NCBI GenBank assembly: GCA_008694505.1
Contig: VZDJ01007753.1
Span: forward strand, 26,391,770-26,455,769
Origin: Cyanoderma ruficeps
Taxonomy: Eukaryota > Chordata > Aves > Passeriformes > Timaliidae
Reading direction: 5' to 3'
Length of the DNA stretch: 64,000 bases
Part shown: positions 38,608 to 51,340 of the stretch, piece after piece
Position numbering within the stretch: the first letter of the stretch is position 1
How the letters are laid out: every line of letters begins with the position of its first letter
Made by a program: the position numbers and the translations under genes
The notes under the pieces: generated by a model
What the model saw: only the letters and a program-made list of their open reading frames with translations
The model's database searches: none
Told to the model about the DNA's origin: nothing

Positions 38608-39719
38608 CAGGTTAGCCAATCACAGAGAAAGAAATTAAACCTGCAGACTAGGATGGAAGAGATAAAAGGCTCATAGGAGAACTTACTGTGAGTGCTGAAA
38701 AGGTTTTGTTTTGACACAACAGAACAACTCTTTTTTTTACTCTTCTATTCAGCTCTTAAACTGCCTGCAAGTCATAAAATTTTAACTATCTGTGCACATC
38801 AAGGATAATTTAAGAAGAATTTAGGTAATTTTTTCTCTGAGTTAAAAAGTTTTGTTTCTTTGCTTACCTCAAGATATTGTGTCAAACTATTACTGTTGAG
38901 CTTTTTGTAGGGTTTAATGGCAATTTTATGTCTTATTGACTTGGTCTGACCCTGCTTGGAGCAGATTGGAATAGTTGACCACCATAGTTCCATCCAACCT
39001 GAATGGTTGCTGCAATTCCATAAAGGAATGAAAAATGTCTCTTCTCTAATTACAGTTGTCACGTGTAACCTTCCTGATTCCCGTCTCATTTGCTGTAATA
39101 TCTGTGCATAACTTTAACACTGCATTTCATGTGGATTCTCATCCCAAGATTCAAATACCATTCCTAGTGCTGCTGGTGGTCCTAAGAGGAAACCAGCTTC
39201 TGACATGCAGGCCAATGTCCTGGTTGCAAAGAGGGGTTGAAGCTGAGTGCCACATGCTGGTGGCCAGGTTGCCATTCTCCATCTTCAGGCATCACTGGGG
39301 CCAAGGTTCTGGAGGGAGATAAGGGGAGTGCAGCCCCAGAATTCCAGCAGTTTGTTTCTCTCTCTTCCTCAGAACGATTGCTAGGACCAGCCCCTGTCTA
39401 CCCTTCCCTCTCTCTCCACTGCCCATATTTTCCTGGTCCTCAGAGAACATAGTTCTGAAAGTGGCAAACACTGTTGGGCTACTAATGCAACCCAAAGATG
39501 AGGAAAAAGCAGCAAAAGGGCCTGAGCCCATCAGCGTGCAGGCCCCATTCTGAGAAAAGTGGACTGCCCAAGCCCAGCGGAGCACACGCTCTGCAGCACC
39601 GGCAGAGGGGAGGCAGCCACAGGGGGACAGGGAAGCAGCAGACTGAAGTGTGAGGAGAAGAGGTGAGCTGAATACTGCAGGCCACAGCCAAGCACAGCCA
39701 TCTGGAAAAAGGCAGTCTT
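38608..39719. other. Unassigned, GC-richer toward the right
   Basis: The stretch becomes GC-rich after about 39150. Overlapping open frames of 71-97 codons on both strands match nothing known. It may include retroviral sequence linked to the LTR-like region that follows, but I could not recognise it. Confidence 0.35.
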
Positions 39720-40095
39720 TGTGACATAGACAATCTAGCTTTCATGATTTTGTCCATCGTTGTTTTCCATTGTCTCAGGCTGGGGAACAGGCAGCACTAG
39801 CCACAGGAGCACTGCCATCTTGCATTTTACCTGGTGGCCGTGTGGTGCAACCTCAGGGGAGCATCCACCATCTTGTCTTTGTTCCAGAGGCCATGTGGCA
39901 CTACATCAAGGTGGTGAACACCTTTTGTGTATAAAGCACCTCCTCTTTTTGTGTACTTTTGTTATTAATGCTACTGTTGTCACTGTGTATTTCTTATTCC
40001 ATTGCTGTCTGCTTTCAGTAAATCGTCATCTCAACCCGCCTTTGTACCACTCTTGCTAGAAGGGCAGGGGGAAGGGAGTGGCAGCAGATGATTGT
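39720..40095 (+). mobile_element. Probable endogenous retrovirus LTR fragment
   Basis: The plus strand shows LTR-like order. GTATAAAG at 39929-39936 is a TATA box candidate. It is followed by a T-rich region with AATGCTACTGTTGTC and then AGTAAA at 40017-40022 as a weak polyadenylation signal. A tail with ATCTCAACCCGC resembles the U5 of avian LTRs. Upstream, GGTGGCCGTGTGG and GAGGCCATGTGG form two related half-repeats. No matching terminal repeats or target-site duplication are visible, so the limits are uncertain. Confidence 0.45.
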
Positions 40096-42014
40096 TTCAT
40101 CATTTTCTATTTGTTAGTTCAGGATGTCCCATTATGAAATACTGGTTTTAAGCTCTTTTCTGAGTAAGCCAACATATATATGTGTGTGGGAATGATACAG
40201 TCCCCTGCTGAAAGGAAAATATCCTATGAAACGTCTCAAAAGAGCCCTGACACAGCTGAATGGTTTCAGGAAGGTGTTGAGAAAAGTCTTAATTTTAAAG
40301 TTGTTTAGGCAAGTGCATGAGCTAAGCAAAGGGTGCCTTTGTGGACCCCAACTTACACCTACAGAATAGTTAATAGAACCTACTTCTTCCTCATATATTT
40401 TATATCTTGAGACTTTTAATCTTTTGAGACTTTTTATGTTTACTTGAAACATCTTCATATACTTATTTTTTAAAATTTAGTTTTATGAACCTGCTGAAAT
40501 GGTGTCATATAGATGTTCACAAAATACAAGAAACAGATGTTTCTATAGGAGATGAAAACAAATCAGCCCAATGGAACCCCACATAAACTCATGTGCTTCA
40601 GTATGCCTAAACATGAAAAGTAATATTGCACATCTTCTAGCATTTTCAAAACTGTGGTATTTCAGTGACCCAAAAATTTAGTCTTTTACTGTGAGGAACT
40701 TGAGGAAACTATTGCAACTGGCTCTAGTCCTCAGTATTCAGTAAAGCAACAACTGTTTCAAGTCCAATCACTGTTTTGGGAGAACTGCCTCTGAAATTCT
40801 TTTGTTTAAGCATACAGTGTATGCACATCTTGCTCAAATCTTAGGCAAAGGTTAAAGTACTATTATTCTGGTGATTTAGAGGGGAGCTCCTTTTCTTGTA
40901 GTAACAGAGTTAGGAAGCTGGAGTGCTGTGTCTAATCTCAGGACTACAAAATTTCATGAGACATAGGGTATTTTTCAGGAATACCTTGATCTTTTAGGAA
41001 GCTATGCTGATTTTGAGTGTGTGTTCCTGTAATATATATGGATAAACAGGAATCTCTTAAGCTTAGGTTTTTTGGGAAAAACACTATTAAAGTTCATCAG
41101 AAACATCTATCATGATGTTTCTAAGCCTTTAAAAGAAAGGTAAGGAAGATAAAGTTCAGGGGGAAGTAAGATAATTTCTATTTCTGTGAGAATTGCTGAA
41201 AAAATAGGATGGATCTGAAGGCAGATTAGACTGCAGCATGGGGCTGGAATTTGACAGGAGTCTTGGCATAAACAGGGTTGAGTTTTGCATTCAGAGTACA
41301 ATGGAAGTAGGAATTGATTAATATACTGAAAACAGAAATTCAAAATGGGACATAGGAATGTCTAGAGAATTGGCTTAGGACCACTTTCCTAAGAGGCAGT
41401 AAGCAGTGACCAGAATGATGCAAATATAAAAGTCTTTTAAATTTGCAGTGAAAAAGATGCAGAAAATACCTTTATTAATGTTTGTGTGAAACCCTGAATA
41501 GCATTCTATGATAACAATGAACAATGCGTTCATTAACATGCACATCGCTGAACAAACAGCTATTCAGAGTGAGCTCATGCTGTCACAAAGACCGTGTTCT
41601 GCATGGGAACCTCATGGTTTCAACAGCTTCCTGGGCAGCGAAGCTTGGCAGAGTTTGACTTTTTACACCTGTTTAGTTGCAGAGTTATTTGAAAATGAAA
41701 AATCTAATGGCAAACAGCAGAAAGCTAGAGAGAGTGAAAGAGGGTTTGAAAATCTGGACAACAGCTCACTGCATCTCTGTTTTATTCACTGTACTAGGTC
41801 TGGAGTGTTCTCTTGCTTCCTCCATAGCTTTGCTATGTATTTGTTTTGCAGAGTTAGAGGCATCTCACTGGTGAATGCAGTAACCTCCTTCTCTTGCTTT
41901 TTCCCTTGGCCTTGCCATACAGGGTATTTTATCATCCGTGATAGATACCATGCTTCTAGGCTTTGAGTTACAGGTGTTGTGGTGAGAAGGACTACCCTGT
42001 CCCAAACAGAGTGC
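40096..42014. other. Unassigned sequence
   Basis: No known gene is seen. A 152-codon plus-strand frame at 41508-41966 is the longest here outside the repeats and islands apart from one of 181 codons near 4 kb. It matches no family and overlaps other frames, so it is not called as coding. Confidence 0.45.
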
Positions 42015-42120
42015 CATTAGTGTGTTAACCCAGCCTGCTGGGGCTTGTTTGGGTTGTGCACAAAGGTGGTTTCTGTTTGCCCTTTTAGCTTGGGCTTCCC
42101 AACTATAAGTGCCTGTCCTA
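42015..42120 (+). repeat. Unidentified ancient repeat, copy A
   Basis: Bases 42025-42082 align without gaps to 44893-44950, with 43 of 58 positions identical by my count. Similarity continues downstream through TTTTAGCTTGGG and AACTATAAGTG, with a gap. This level suggests two old copies of one interspersed repeat. I do not recognise the family. Confidence 0.65.
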
Positions 42121-44639
42121 CTGAGGCAAGCTAAATGTTTTACTTCAGGTTGCAACATATGCATTTTTAACTTGGTCTCTGCTAACTTGCAGGAATATAT
42201 CAGAAAGGGTAAAGAGGAGTGCATGGTGTGGATCTGTTCCATGTTTTAGATGGTATATTCAGATTAATTGCTCTCAGGCTGGCTTTACTAACAAGTTGAT
42301 GTCCAGTACACTGAAGTCAATGTAAAATCCTCTGTTATGGTAGGGAACCCTGATCAGCCTTCTGAATCTCTTGTTTTTAAAGTTATGTGTGATCAAACAT
42401 TCAGAAATAAAACTCTGAACACTGATTTGGGATTTAGTATATAAAAAATATAAAATATAAAATATAAATATTGCAAGATACCCTAACAGAAATAATACTC
42501 TGAGGGTTTTCCCTTATTTTGAAGGACCGAGGTGCTAGGTTTACATCAACTTTATCTTCATGAAGAAAGTTTGTGGCTTTTTTTTTTCCCTGTAGAAGAA
42601 TGCTGCAGCACAGAGCTTGGATTAAGAGCTTTTATGCTCTTTCCTTTTCTAGTGTAATTTTAAAGTCTCTCTCTGTTCTTATATTTTGCCTTAAGAACCC
42701 CACATCATGAAAAAGCTCCTGTTGTGTGTCTGTAACTGTATCATACCTCTTCAGCTGTAGAAGAACTTTGCCAGTGAAAAGTAGAACTGTGTAACGAGCT
42801 CATTGGGGAAATAGTTGTCTTCTGTGTTCATTAGCCCTAATCATTGCCCTGATTTTTGAAACTGTCAAGGCATATAATAAATTTCATTTCATAGAAGTTT
42901 TGCTGTCTGCCAAAGTCTAATTGTTTAAGGTTCCATAAGCATACAAAGCATCTTAATAATACCTGCAGAATGTAACAGCTTTCCACTTTCCTTGAAATTA
43001 GAGAATGTCGTACAAATGCCCTTAAATTATGAAGTTCAATTGCCAAAATAACATTCATCCAGCTTGATGGCCAGATATTTCATTAAACTCCCACTGCACA
43101 GAGGTTATCTACTAATATCCAGAAGTGAGTACATTAGTGTCTAGGGATAGATGTAGACAAGCAAAAGACAATAAATGGATTGAAGCAAACACATGCAGTC
43201 CCCTGGAGGGCTGGAGTAGTTAACAGCTGGAGGAAGGCCTGGATATAGAGGTGAATATTGAAACATTTGATATTGAAGCAGATAAAATTAAGTTGAATTA
43301 AGTGTGCAGATGATGAAGGTGTGAGTTTCAGTGTTCGTGCCTAAATTGAATAATGTCAGAAAAGAAAGCTGTGATTTAATAAAGATTTATTTTTTAAAGT
43401 TACCTTGACACCCTCAACTACATGAGATGCATTCAGCTTGTCAGTGTAGCATGAACATTTATAAGCAATTATTATGAGATTAATGGCTGAATTTCTCCAA
43501 CCGTGTCGTTGCTTTTCTGTTTAATGATAGAACAGAAGTTAATGAAAAATGCAGAGTTTTGACATATTGTGTATAAAATATGTCAGTTTGGGAGATGGGA
43601 ATTAAGCACAGTTTTCCTTTGAATCTATTGTGGTTACTATTGGCAAGAAGAACTTTGTAGCTGTAGGATGGTATTGTAGAACACAGCTAGCAGTGAGATT
43701 CAGAAGTCATGAATTTGGAAAAACTGCTCTTAACCCTGAGACATATGCTTATATCTTTGTCTCCACAGTGCTAAAAGCTTTTAAAAATATACAATATACA
43801 GCATATAGTTTCCTTCTCCTCTATTTTTGAAACACCTACATGTTCTTGGTATATAGGTATGTAGAACATTTTCTGTAAGTGTATAGAAAAAGGTTAGAAT
43901 ACATAAATCCTGCCTCATTATTGCTAGGAGTTATAGGAACATTTGTGAATCATCTTCAGGAGCATCTAAAAAGATGTCTTTGCGATTTCAACATATCTCA
44001 AAGTCTGAAATCATACCATTTTCCTTGGTACTGCTACTGCTTGGGGTTGTAGTGAATCCTCAGGCTCCTGGCCAGAGCAAATGACAGCACTCTTAGCTGA
44101 CTTTCTTGGTTTCATGACCAGGTCTATGGTGTGTCATGTGCAGATATCTCCAGTGTGGGTTGTGGGGTTACTGGTTAGACAAAACCACACACCATACATG
44201 GATTTTTCATTTCAAACATTTGTACACCAACTGCAACTTCTGCAGAAATCTGTGCTATATTCAGAGCACAAGGAGAATGTGAAGAGTTTTATTGTTATTT
44301 TAAGTTGACCAAAAATAGATCAGAAGCTAATTGTCACTAAGCATTTAGAGAGAATACATTTTTTTCAATTAATGTGGATTGATAAGTCTCCAGTATCTCT
44401 GAGGATTATTTCAGAGACATTTTTTTTCTTTTATGCTGACCTTCTGCTATTAACTTGGAGCAAAGCTTAAAATCAGTATTTAACATTTAATGGAAGGAAC
44501 AAACTGATTCTGCAGTTTAACTCAACATTTGCAGTAAGATGACTTGTACCCTAATGGCTTGTAATTAATTTTTCTGAAAATCATATTTATGATAGTCTGC
44601 AGATTCAAGGCTTTATCTAATACATAATGTTCATTTTGA
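42121..44639. other. Unassigned sequence with an (ATAAA)n-like tract
   Basis: No gene is seen. A short ATAAA/AATAT-type microsatellite lies at 42439-42470. The rest is unique AT-rich sequence. Confidence 0.5.
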
Positions 44640-44830
44640 GCCTTTAATTGCATTTAAATTAAAATTGGCTTAGCAGGAAGATGAATTGTGGGAATGCATC
44701 AAACCACCCAGCATGTCCTGAAGATGTGAGCCTGAAAATGCAATTTGGTGGAGATGTGCAGAATCATTTGGAGTTCATTAATTTTTATTGCACAGGTAAT
44801 TTTACTAAAGTAGGTTATTTTCTTTGAAAT
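44640..44830. promoter_or_regulatory. Candidate conserved noncoding block
   Basis: The texture is non-repetitive and contains TTAATTGCATTTAAATTAAAA near the start, GAATTGTGGGAATGC in the middle and TTCATTAATTTTTATTG near the end. Clustered homeodomain-type and octamer-like words in otherwise balanced sequence suggest an enhancer-like element. This is inference only. Confidence 0.33.
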
Positions 44831-44879
44831 TTATATTTATGTTTATGTCAATAGCTGAATATTGTATTAAGCTATACAT

Positions 44880-44995
44880 CTATTAGAGTTTATTAAGCCA
44901 GTCTAATGGGGGCTGTTCATATTGTGCAGAGAGGTAATTTGTGTTTGCCCTTCCTTTTAATTTGGGAGCTGCATTTAGTTCAGCTGAACTACAAG
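44880..44995 (+). repeat. Unidentified ancient repeat, copy B
   Basis: This is the partner of the copy at 42015-42120 in the same orientation about 2.87 kb away. Shared words include TGTGCA, GTTTGCCC, CCTTTTA..TTGGG and AACTA.AAGTG. Copy B has an extra stretch of about 10 bases before AACTACAAGTG. Confidence 0.65.
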
Positions 44996-45179
44996 TGTCC
45001 ATGCCGCCAAAAGAAGTCAAACAGGTGTCACAGGAGGTTTCTGTGTATGCAGTCAAAGAATCCTGGGAATTTTGATCCTGTAAGCGGTTTTGCTTCTGAC
45101 CTTCTAAACCTTTTTATTCTGAATAATCTTTTTTTTTTTCCTTCATGTTGCTGAGGTTCTGACCCAGCCACTGGAATGA

Positions 45180-45400
45180 AGGGTTATTGATGTGTAACTC
45201 AGTTTGTGGCTTAATGTGGTGCACTTTGTCCAGCCAGCTTGTAAGTGATCCTTTAAATTGCAGATGCTGCTGAGGTTATACAATTTAATTATAATGTCAC
45301 TTTACAATTATAAAGAAAAAAAATGCCTTTTGCATTGCTTAATGAATACAAATTGTGCACTAGTTGGAAATACAAAAGAATAAAAATTAACATTTGTCCT
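45180..45400. promoter_or_regulatory. Candidate conserved noncoding block
   Basis: The block contains GTAAGTGATCC, a TTTAATTATAATG palindromic core, ACAATTATAAAG and TGCATTGCTTAATGAATAC. Dense TAATTA/ATTA sites with spaced GC words resemble a homeodomain-responsive enhancer. No coding frame exists. Conservation was not tested. Confidence 0.35.
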
Positions 45401-48400
45401 TCTTGCCAAAGTATTTACATTTTTACAACCGATAAGTAGTACAATAATTCCATTACCTATATTCATTAAACATTTGTGCTTTTCAGTTTGTGATTTGTAT
45501 ACAGTAGTTATTAATAAAATGAAACTGTCAGCATTTGCTGCTTCTGCCCATCCTCTTCTTACCCTTTTTTATTCCATTGGAGACAGAGTAATTAGAGGTT
45601 GAAAATGCTATGTGCAAATGCCTGTTACAAGGATTAAATTATATAATCGTGGTAATGATTTTCCTTAAAACTCCCGCTGCCAACTGTAACATTTTTCACT
45701 TCACCAGGTTTTTTTGTGCCATCGTATTTTATGAGAAAGTGGAAATATTACTCTGTTCTGACAATCTGCTGCAAGTTACTAGTTTGTGGTCAGATTTGAT
45801 AGAAACCCATATTCATTTAATACTCGCCAATCAGAACTTGACAGAGGTATTGCTTATTTTCTCATTTCATCACTGAAGCATGCCGGTGTAGTTTAGTCCC
45901 TAATTACTCTCAGACTGAGACGTTCCAAATATTCCCATGGTGGTAATATTTTTCTGCCTGGATGAGTCATTACGTTGTTTGGCAGACTGAAACACCAGCC
46001 TTTCCTTGTTGGAACACTACCCCTCATGTAGCACCACATCTTTTCCTCACTGCTGTCTGTTCGACGACTTTCATCCTGCTGTGACATTTCAAGCTGTACC
46101 ATACGAAAGCACATTTGCCTTCCTTCTATCTGACTGATTGGACCGATGCCAGCTCTTTCTTCAGGGCCAAGGACAGGAGACTGGGATAGTCTGAATAGAA
46201 CTGCTTAATGATCTAATGGAGCAGTGCTCTCTCCTGCTGAGAGATAGGGCTTATTTGTTTGCTGGTTAGAGAAAAGGTCAGGGAAATCCTTTTCAGCAAA
46301 GGCTGTGACAGTGAGAATGCGCAATACCACACATTCCTGGGGCTTGAATAACTTCATACATCAGGTGTTCCCCTCATGTTAAAAATCCCGTTCTGTTTTC
46401 ATTTCATTTTCAATATCCTGCAGATGGCATAGAGATGAAAGTGATGAATTCTACAACTTGGTAATATAAAGCCAAATGTTGTTCCTCCTGATAGGAGGAG
46501 ACTTCATACTAAGAGTTTAACACCAGGGAAGGTAATGTGGACAGCTAGCAGTATTTCATAAAGGCAGCTGGTTTTCCTTGTCATTGTTGTGAAACCTACT
46601 GGGTATGTGACTTTTAATGGCTTTATGCTTAACAAGGCTGTAAACATAGTTTGCATATTTTCCCACTGAGTTTGACAAGGACCGCAATTCCAATTTGGTC
46701 AGTCAAGTTAATTTAGTCTAGACTTTCCTCAACAGCTGAGCAACAGCACAGTTCTGACAGTTCTGGGGGTGAGAAATATATGTGATGGTGGTGCAGCCAC
46801 GGCTCCTGCATTGCATCAAGTGAGGATTTGGGGCAGTTTGGGGTACACCTGTCAGGGTTTTCTCAAAGGAAGCTGGGGAAGGAGGGCAGTGTGGCCGGCA
46901 CAGTGGAGGCTGGATCGGTGCCACCAGAAGATCCCTGTGCATGTGAGTGACCTCGCTTGGCCAGTGGTGCTGGCTTCCTGCCCAGAATGGTGCATGATGC
47001 AACTCAGAGCAGCCATCAAGTACCCCAAGAGCTGGGCCACAGGGGCGTTTATTCCATGCTTCAAAGTCGATATATGCTTAAAGGAGCACGCTAGACCTCT
47101 GAACAGGATTTTTTTTCCCATAAATGTTGGGGATTTCTTTCAGAAAAATTTTATGTAATTCCAGAGAGCACTCTAAGTGAAATAGATTAAGAAATAAGCC
47201 AGTCTTCCCTTTTGATGTATTCTCACAGGTTTCTTTACTTTTCTCCTAGGCACTTTTGAAAGCTGTTTCTGCCCAGATAGCTCTCGGTATGCCTCGTTTT
47301 TCATTTGTTTCTGTGAGGCTTTTGCAGAAACAGGAAGGAGAAAAGCCACAAAATAAAAGCATATGGTTTTAGAACCACAGAAATTGGCAAGTGGGTCTCA
47401 AGGGTTGGTTTAGAACCTGATAGTGCTTCATTGTTTGTTTTTGTTTTGTTTTTAGTTTACTGGATTTCAAGCTGACAGTAGTTACTTTAACAAAATAACT
47501 ATAGATTGTTATTTCTAATGTAGCTGAAGTTTAGCAGGAAACATTGGGGCTGGGAGTGCCATGAAAGAACATGCAGAATGTTCTGACTATAAAAACAACA
47601 TTCATAACCCGCACTGAAGTTTTAAATACATGCTTCTGCTGCCACTGCTGTGATCCCAGGAGATGGAAACCTGAACTCCTCAGGTTATTTCCTGAGTAAA
47701 GAGGATTTAAAGATAAACAAATTCATATAAAATTGTTCTGATAATATTGTCATATATTAGATATAAGATACTTGCTATAGTCTTAGACTGTCAGCTTGTC
47801 AGAATCTTTTTTTTTAAATAGAAAGACTAGGTGAATTTAAGTTAAGCTGTGTAGCAAAATATTAAAAGTACTTAAAAAACCCCACATAGCAACAACAGGA
47901 ATTAGTTAATAAAATGTTTACAAGACAGTAAATAAAAGTGAGTGTGAGGAAGAAAGTAAAAGAGAAGGCAGGTCTCTCCACGTCACGGTTGAACTGCACT
48001 GGAGGTGGAATGTGGGATGCTTGCAGTCTGCTCACTCAACTGTATTTGACTAGGGCCGTCATCCCCTCAGCTTTCACAAGCACTGAATGTGTCAAAAATC
48101 TTTCAGAGAAAGTGTAAATTTTAACCAGCCTGCTTCTGGTTCATATTTAATGTGGTTTTAAATGCTTAAATCACATTGATTCAAGGTATTTCTTCATCAG
48201 GTTTCATGGAGGTTAGCATAAATCAACAAGATAGTTCAATGTGTGAGTACATGTTAATTACAATAGGGGTACAGTGCTGATTTGTTAGGATTTGTCTCAT
48301 TTAGCCCTACTTGAATTAAGAGTTTGTAGTTTGTGCCGTGCATTTTTATATAGTAATGTCTCTGTTTAAGGACAGATTTTGATGTAACTTCCAGTGCTGC

Positions 48401-49489
48401 CAGATTCATCTAGAGCTATCTGTGCCCATCCCGAACTTGTTTGAAAGCAAACAAGGGTTTCAAAAATTCAGTCACTAAACAGTGGATAATAGTTTTTGTG
48501 TTGTTGTGGTTTATTGTGTTACAAGCTCAGCATCTAAATAATTGTGGAAGCTTTAATAATTTAATTTTTTTAATTCTCGTCATGCTGATGCATAGGCTTG
48601 TGTGAGTATAAAACCATCTTCATAACCAAAATTTCATCCTGAGTAGTAGTATCAAATTCAGTGTAATCCCTTTCTGAAACATGTTACTCCTTTTTTATCA
48701 TTATGCTATCGTTGTCTGTTAGTGAAAATTAAGTAGGGAGATGTTTGGTTTTAAGTATCTGGATTAAACTTTCGCATGGGAGAAAACTGAGAAAGGCTAC
48801 ATATCTCTTCTGAAATCACCTATGCAGTGCAGGTGCAGCAGTTGTCTGCAAACAGCCAGTTGTCTTGCAGACAATAGTCTCACTGTGTGACATGCCCTAA
48901 ATTTTGAATCTTCTTATTTTCAGACTGCAATGTCAGACTTCCTAGGTGACTTCTTCAAAGTTCTTTTTTTCCTTCCCCCTTCCCCCTCCTTTAATCTAGG
49001 ATAAGTGTTTCTGACTTATAATTATTAAAGAGGGTGGTAAAACTGCACATATTGAAGAACAGATTCTGTAGTAGTAGTAGTAGCTGGCAGAAATGTTAAG
49101 TGCTTTTCACAGTCAACATTCAAACAGATTATCAGATGGCATATTTCACCCTGTTGTTACTTTAAATGAAGTGACCATGAAATCAACAAATCTGCTGTCA
49201 GGTGCCTGTCACAGAGATAGTTCTCCCTGTCACACAATGCCTCACATAACAGGTAATGTGTTTTTAAGAATCAGTCCTGTGTCACCTCATCAAGTCCTTG
49301 TTAAAAGATGAAATAAGACGGATGGTGTTGTCTCCCATGGAGCTGACTGAAATTCAGTAAAAGCAATGCATGTTATACAAAAAAAAAAATATGAAAAGTA
49401 AAATAGGTGCCAGTACAATGCCTTTGACCATGCCATTACCTTTTTTTCTTTGTCTTAAGAATGATTACTCATTTTTTCCTGCTTACTCC
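45401..49489. other. Unassigned sequence with a GC-rich island and small repeats
   Basis: A GC-rich island at 46740-47160 is described separately. A (GTA)n tract lies at 49068-49083. The stretch at 48160-48360 has a texture similar to the candidate enhancer blocks. No gene is recognised. Confidence 0.45.
46740..47160. other. GC-rich island with a 129-codon frame, origin unknown
   Basis: The composition is clearly higher in GC than the flanks. A plus-strand frame at 46769-47158 encodes 129 residues, and minus-strand frames of 94 and 89 codons overlap it. None resembles a known protein, and the three-way overlap points to composition rather than selection. It may be a degenerate transposon or retroviral fragment. 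Confidence 0.35.
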
Positions 49490-49750
49490 TTTCTAAACTG
49501 AAAATTAATTGGGTTAAGTTTAAATTTTGTGATAAGGACAGGAAGAATTAATCCTCAGTCACCAAACAAATGAGAACCCAGAGTGGTGGTGTGCCAATAG
49601 CCAAGCATTAACTTGGAATGGTTAATACATGCTTCCGTGCCTAACAGAGATGACACTCATAATTAATTAAGTTATGAGGTGTTCCTAACAATTATTTCAT
49701 TCAGGATTTTTAAGTTTAATGATTAAATTCAGGGCCAGGGACAAACTAAT
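49490..49750. promoter_or_regulatory. Candidate conserved noncoding block
   Basis: The block includes AAAATTAATTGGG, GAATTAATCC, CCAATAGCCAAGC, CATAATTAATTAAG and ATGATTAAATTC. Its repeated homeodomain-type cores and lack of repeats are typical of developmental enhancers. This is inference from texture only. Confidence 0.3.
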
Positions 49751-50979
49751 ATTACCATATTCAGTTTTTCTCTGTATACTTTCATGAAAGTTCTCCCAAG
49801 TAAAATAGATTTTTTGTCTTGTTCATGAAATTTTAATTATAGCATCATTCTCAGCTTCTCAGTGTAAGGAACTGTCAGCCAGCTTGAACTCTACTGAGAC
49901 AGATGCTGCAGGATTTTTGGTTGTTTTTGTTTTTGTTGGTTTTTTTTTTAAATTTGTTTTGACTTTTCAGACTCACCATTTTTGATAAAAAATAAAAATA
50001 GGGAGGGAAGTCACCTTAGTGATATATGGACATCTGTTACTGTAATTTGTTCTTTCATGTCTAGGTTGTGACTAGCATTAGTATATTCAGGCCAGTAGGA
50101 AGAACTATCCTTTCCTTTCCTTGTCGTGGTTAAATGTAATTCAGAGATTTCTTTTATAAGTAAAGGACTGGTTTAGAGATGTTGCTTACAGAAGCAAGAA
50201 TTGGGCAGGAGGTAAAAAGGTTAATCTCTGTGCTGGCCAGCCAAGCTAGTTGACTATCAAGGGCTTGCAGCACCCGCACTCCCGGCAGTGTGAAAAGAGA
50301 GGGGACCATACTGAAATGTGACTGAGGCACCAGAGGCTATGTTTTAGGTAGATCACAAGTTCAGAATGAATTTGAATCGGATGCGTAACAGTACAGAACC
50401 ACAGCTCTAAGAGAACTGATACTGAAGCCAGTGAAAAAAATGATTCAGTGAGATCCACAGAGAGGCAAATGGCTCTCTTAGAAACTTGTGTCTTGTGAGG
50501 CGAGACTTTATCTGTTTCACACTAAACCAGTTCTTTCAGGCTGACCATGCTGTTTGTCTTACTCATGACTCCACTGCAAAGTATGCATTTGATCAGGTGT
50601 TTGAACTAATCATGTGGTTGCCATTTTAAATTTCTTACTAATTACCTGGATACATTTTAAATGCATTTTCAGAGTTACTTCTTTTTTACAAATGCATATG
50701 TGTTTGAGGCACTCAAGAGACTAAGGTGCCATTTCAGAGCAACTTCAAAGAATCATGGGCTGTGATTACAGGGAGAAACTGCAGATGGGTTACAGGAAAG
50801 CAAAGACTAGGGGAAACATATTAAACCTTTAGGAGGATTGATGTTTGGCAACACTTTCTAGTGCATTTCTGTGCTCTGCCCACTTAGGCATTTGCCATGA
50901 TAAAGGAATGGAGAAATGATGTCTTTTGGATTAGAAGCGGAGATGGTGCAGAAAGAGCAAAAAGTGTTAATGATGTTTT
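49751..50979. other. Unassigned sequence
   Basis: No gene is recognised. A T-rich GTTTTT tract lies at 49918-49955. Confidence 0.45.
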
Positions 50980-51340
50980 AAGTATTGGCTTCTCTTAAAC
51001 TCCATATGGGCAAATGCTGCCACTTTGCTATATTAAATTGGAGGCAGAACCCCGGCAAATCTTTCATCATGATTATTAATTTTGCTTCTTGTCAAAGCCA
51101 AAAGGAGGTTAAAACTGTTAACATACCTTTACAGTAGTGACACGAATTTTACCCAAAAATTTTATCATTGGTGTTCTTGTATTGCCAATGAATTAAGCAC
51201 CATTAATTAGCTCCATGTGAAAATCATCCTTCATTTGAACAATAATAAGTCTGGCACCAGGCTGATCCTAGCCTTTGGTCAAACTCCTGTTTTTCAAATG
51301 CATGAGAAGAAATAATTAGAGGACAATTTTGTGGGCGCTA
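50980..51340. promoter_or_regulatory. Candidate conserved noncoding block
   Basis: The block has ATGATTATTAATTTTGC, CCATTAATTAGC, GAACAATAATAAG (SOX-like ACAAT) and GAAATAATTAGAGG. Its non-repetitive balanced texture is enhancer-like. Conservation is untested. Confidence 0.32.

Noticed and set aside
41508..41966. 152-codon plus-strand open frame
   Set aside because: It has no recognisable domain and overlaps other frames. Frames of this length can occur by chance in 64 kb.
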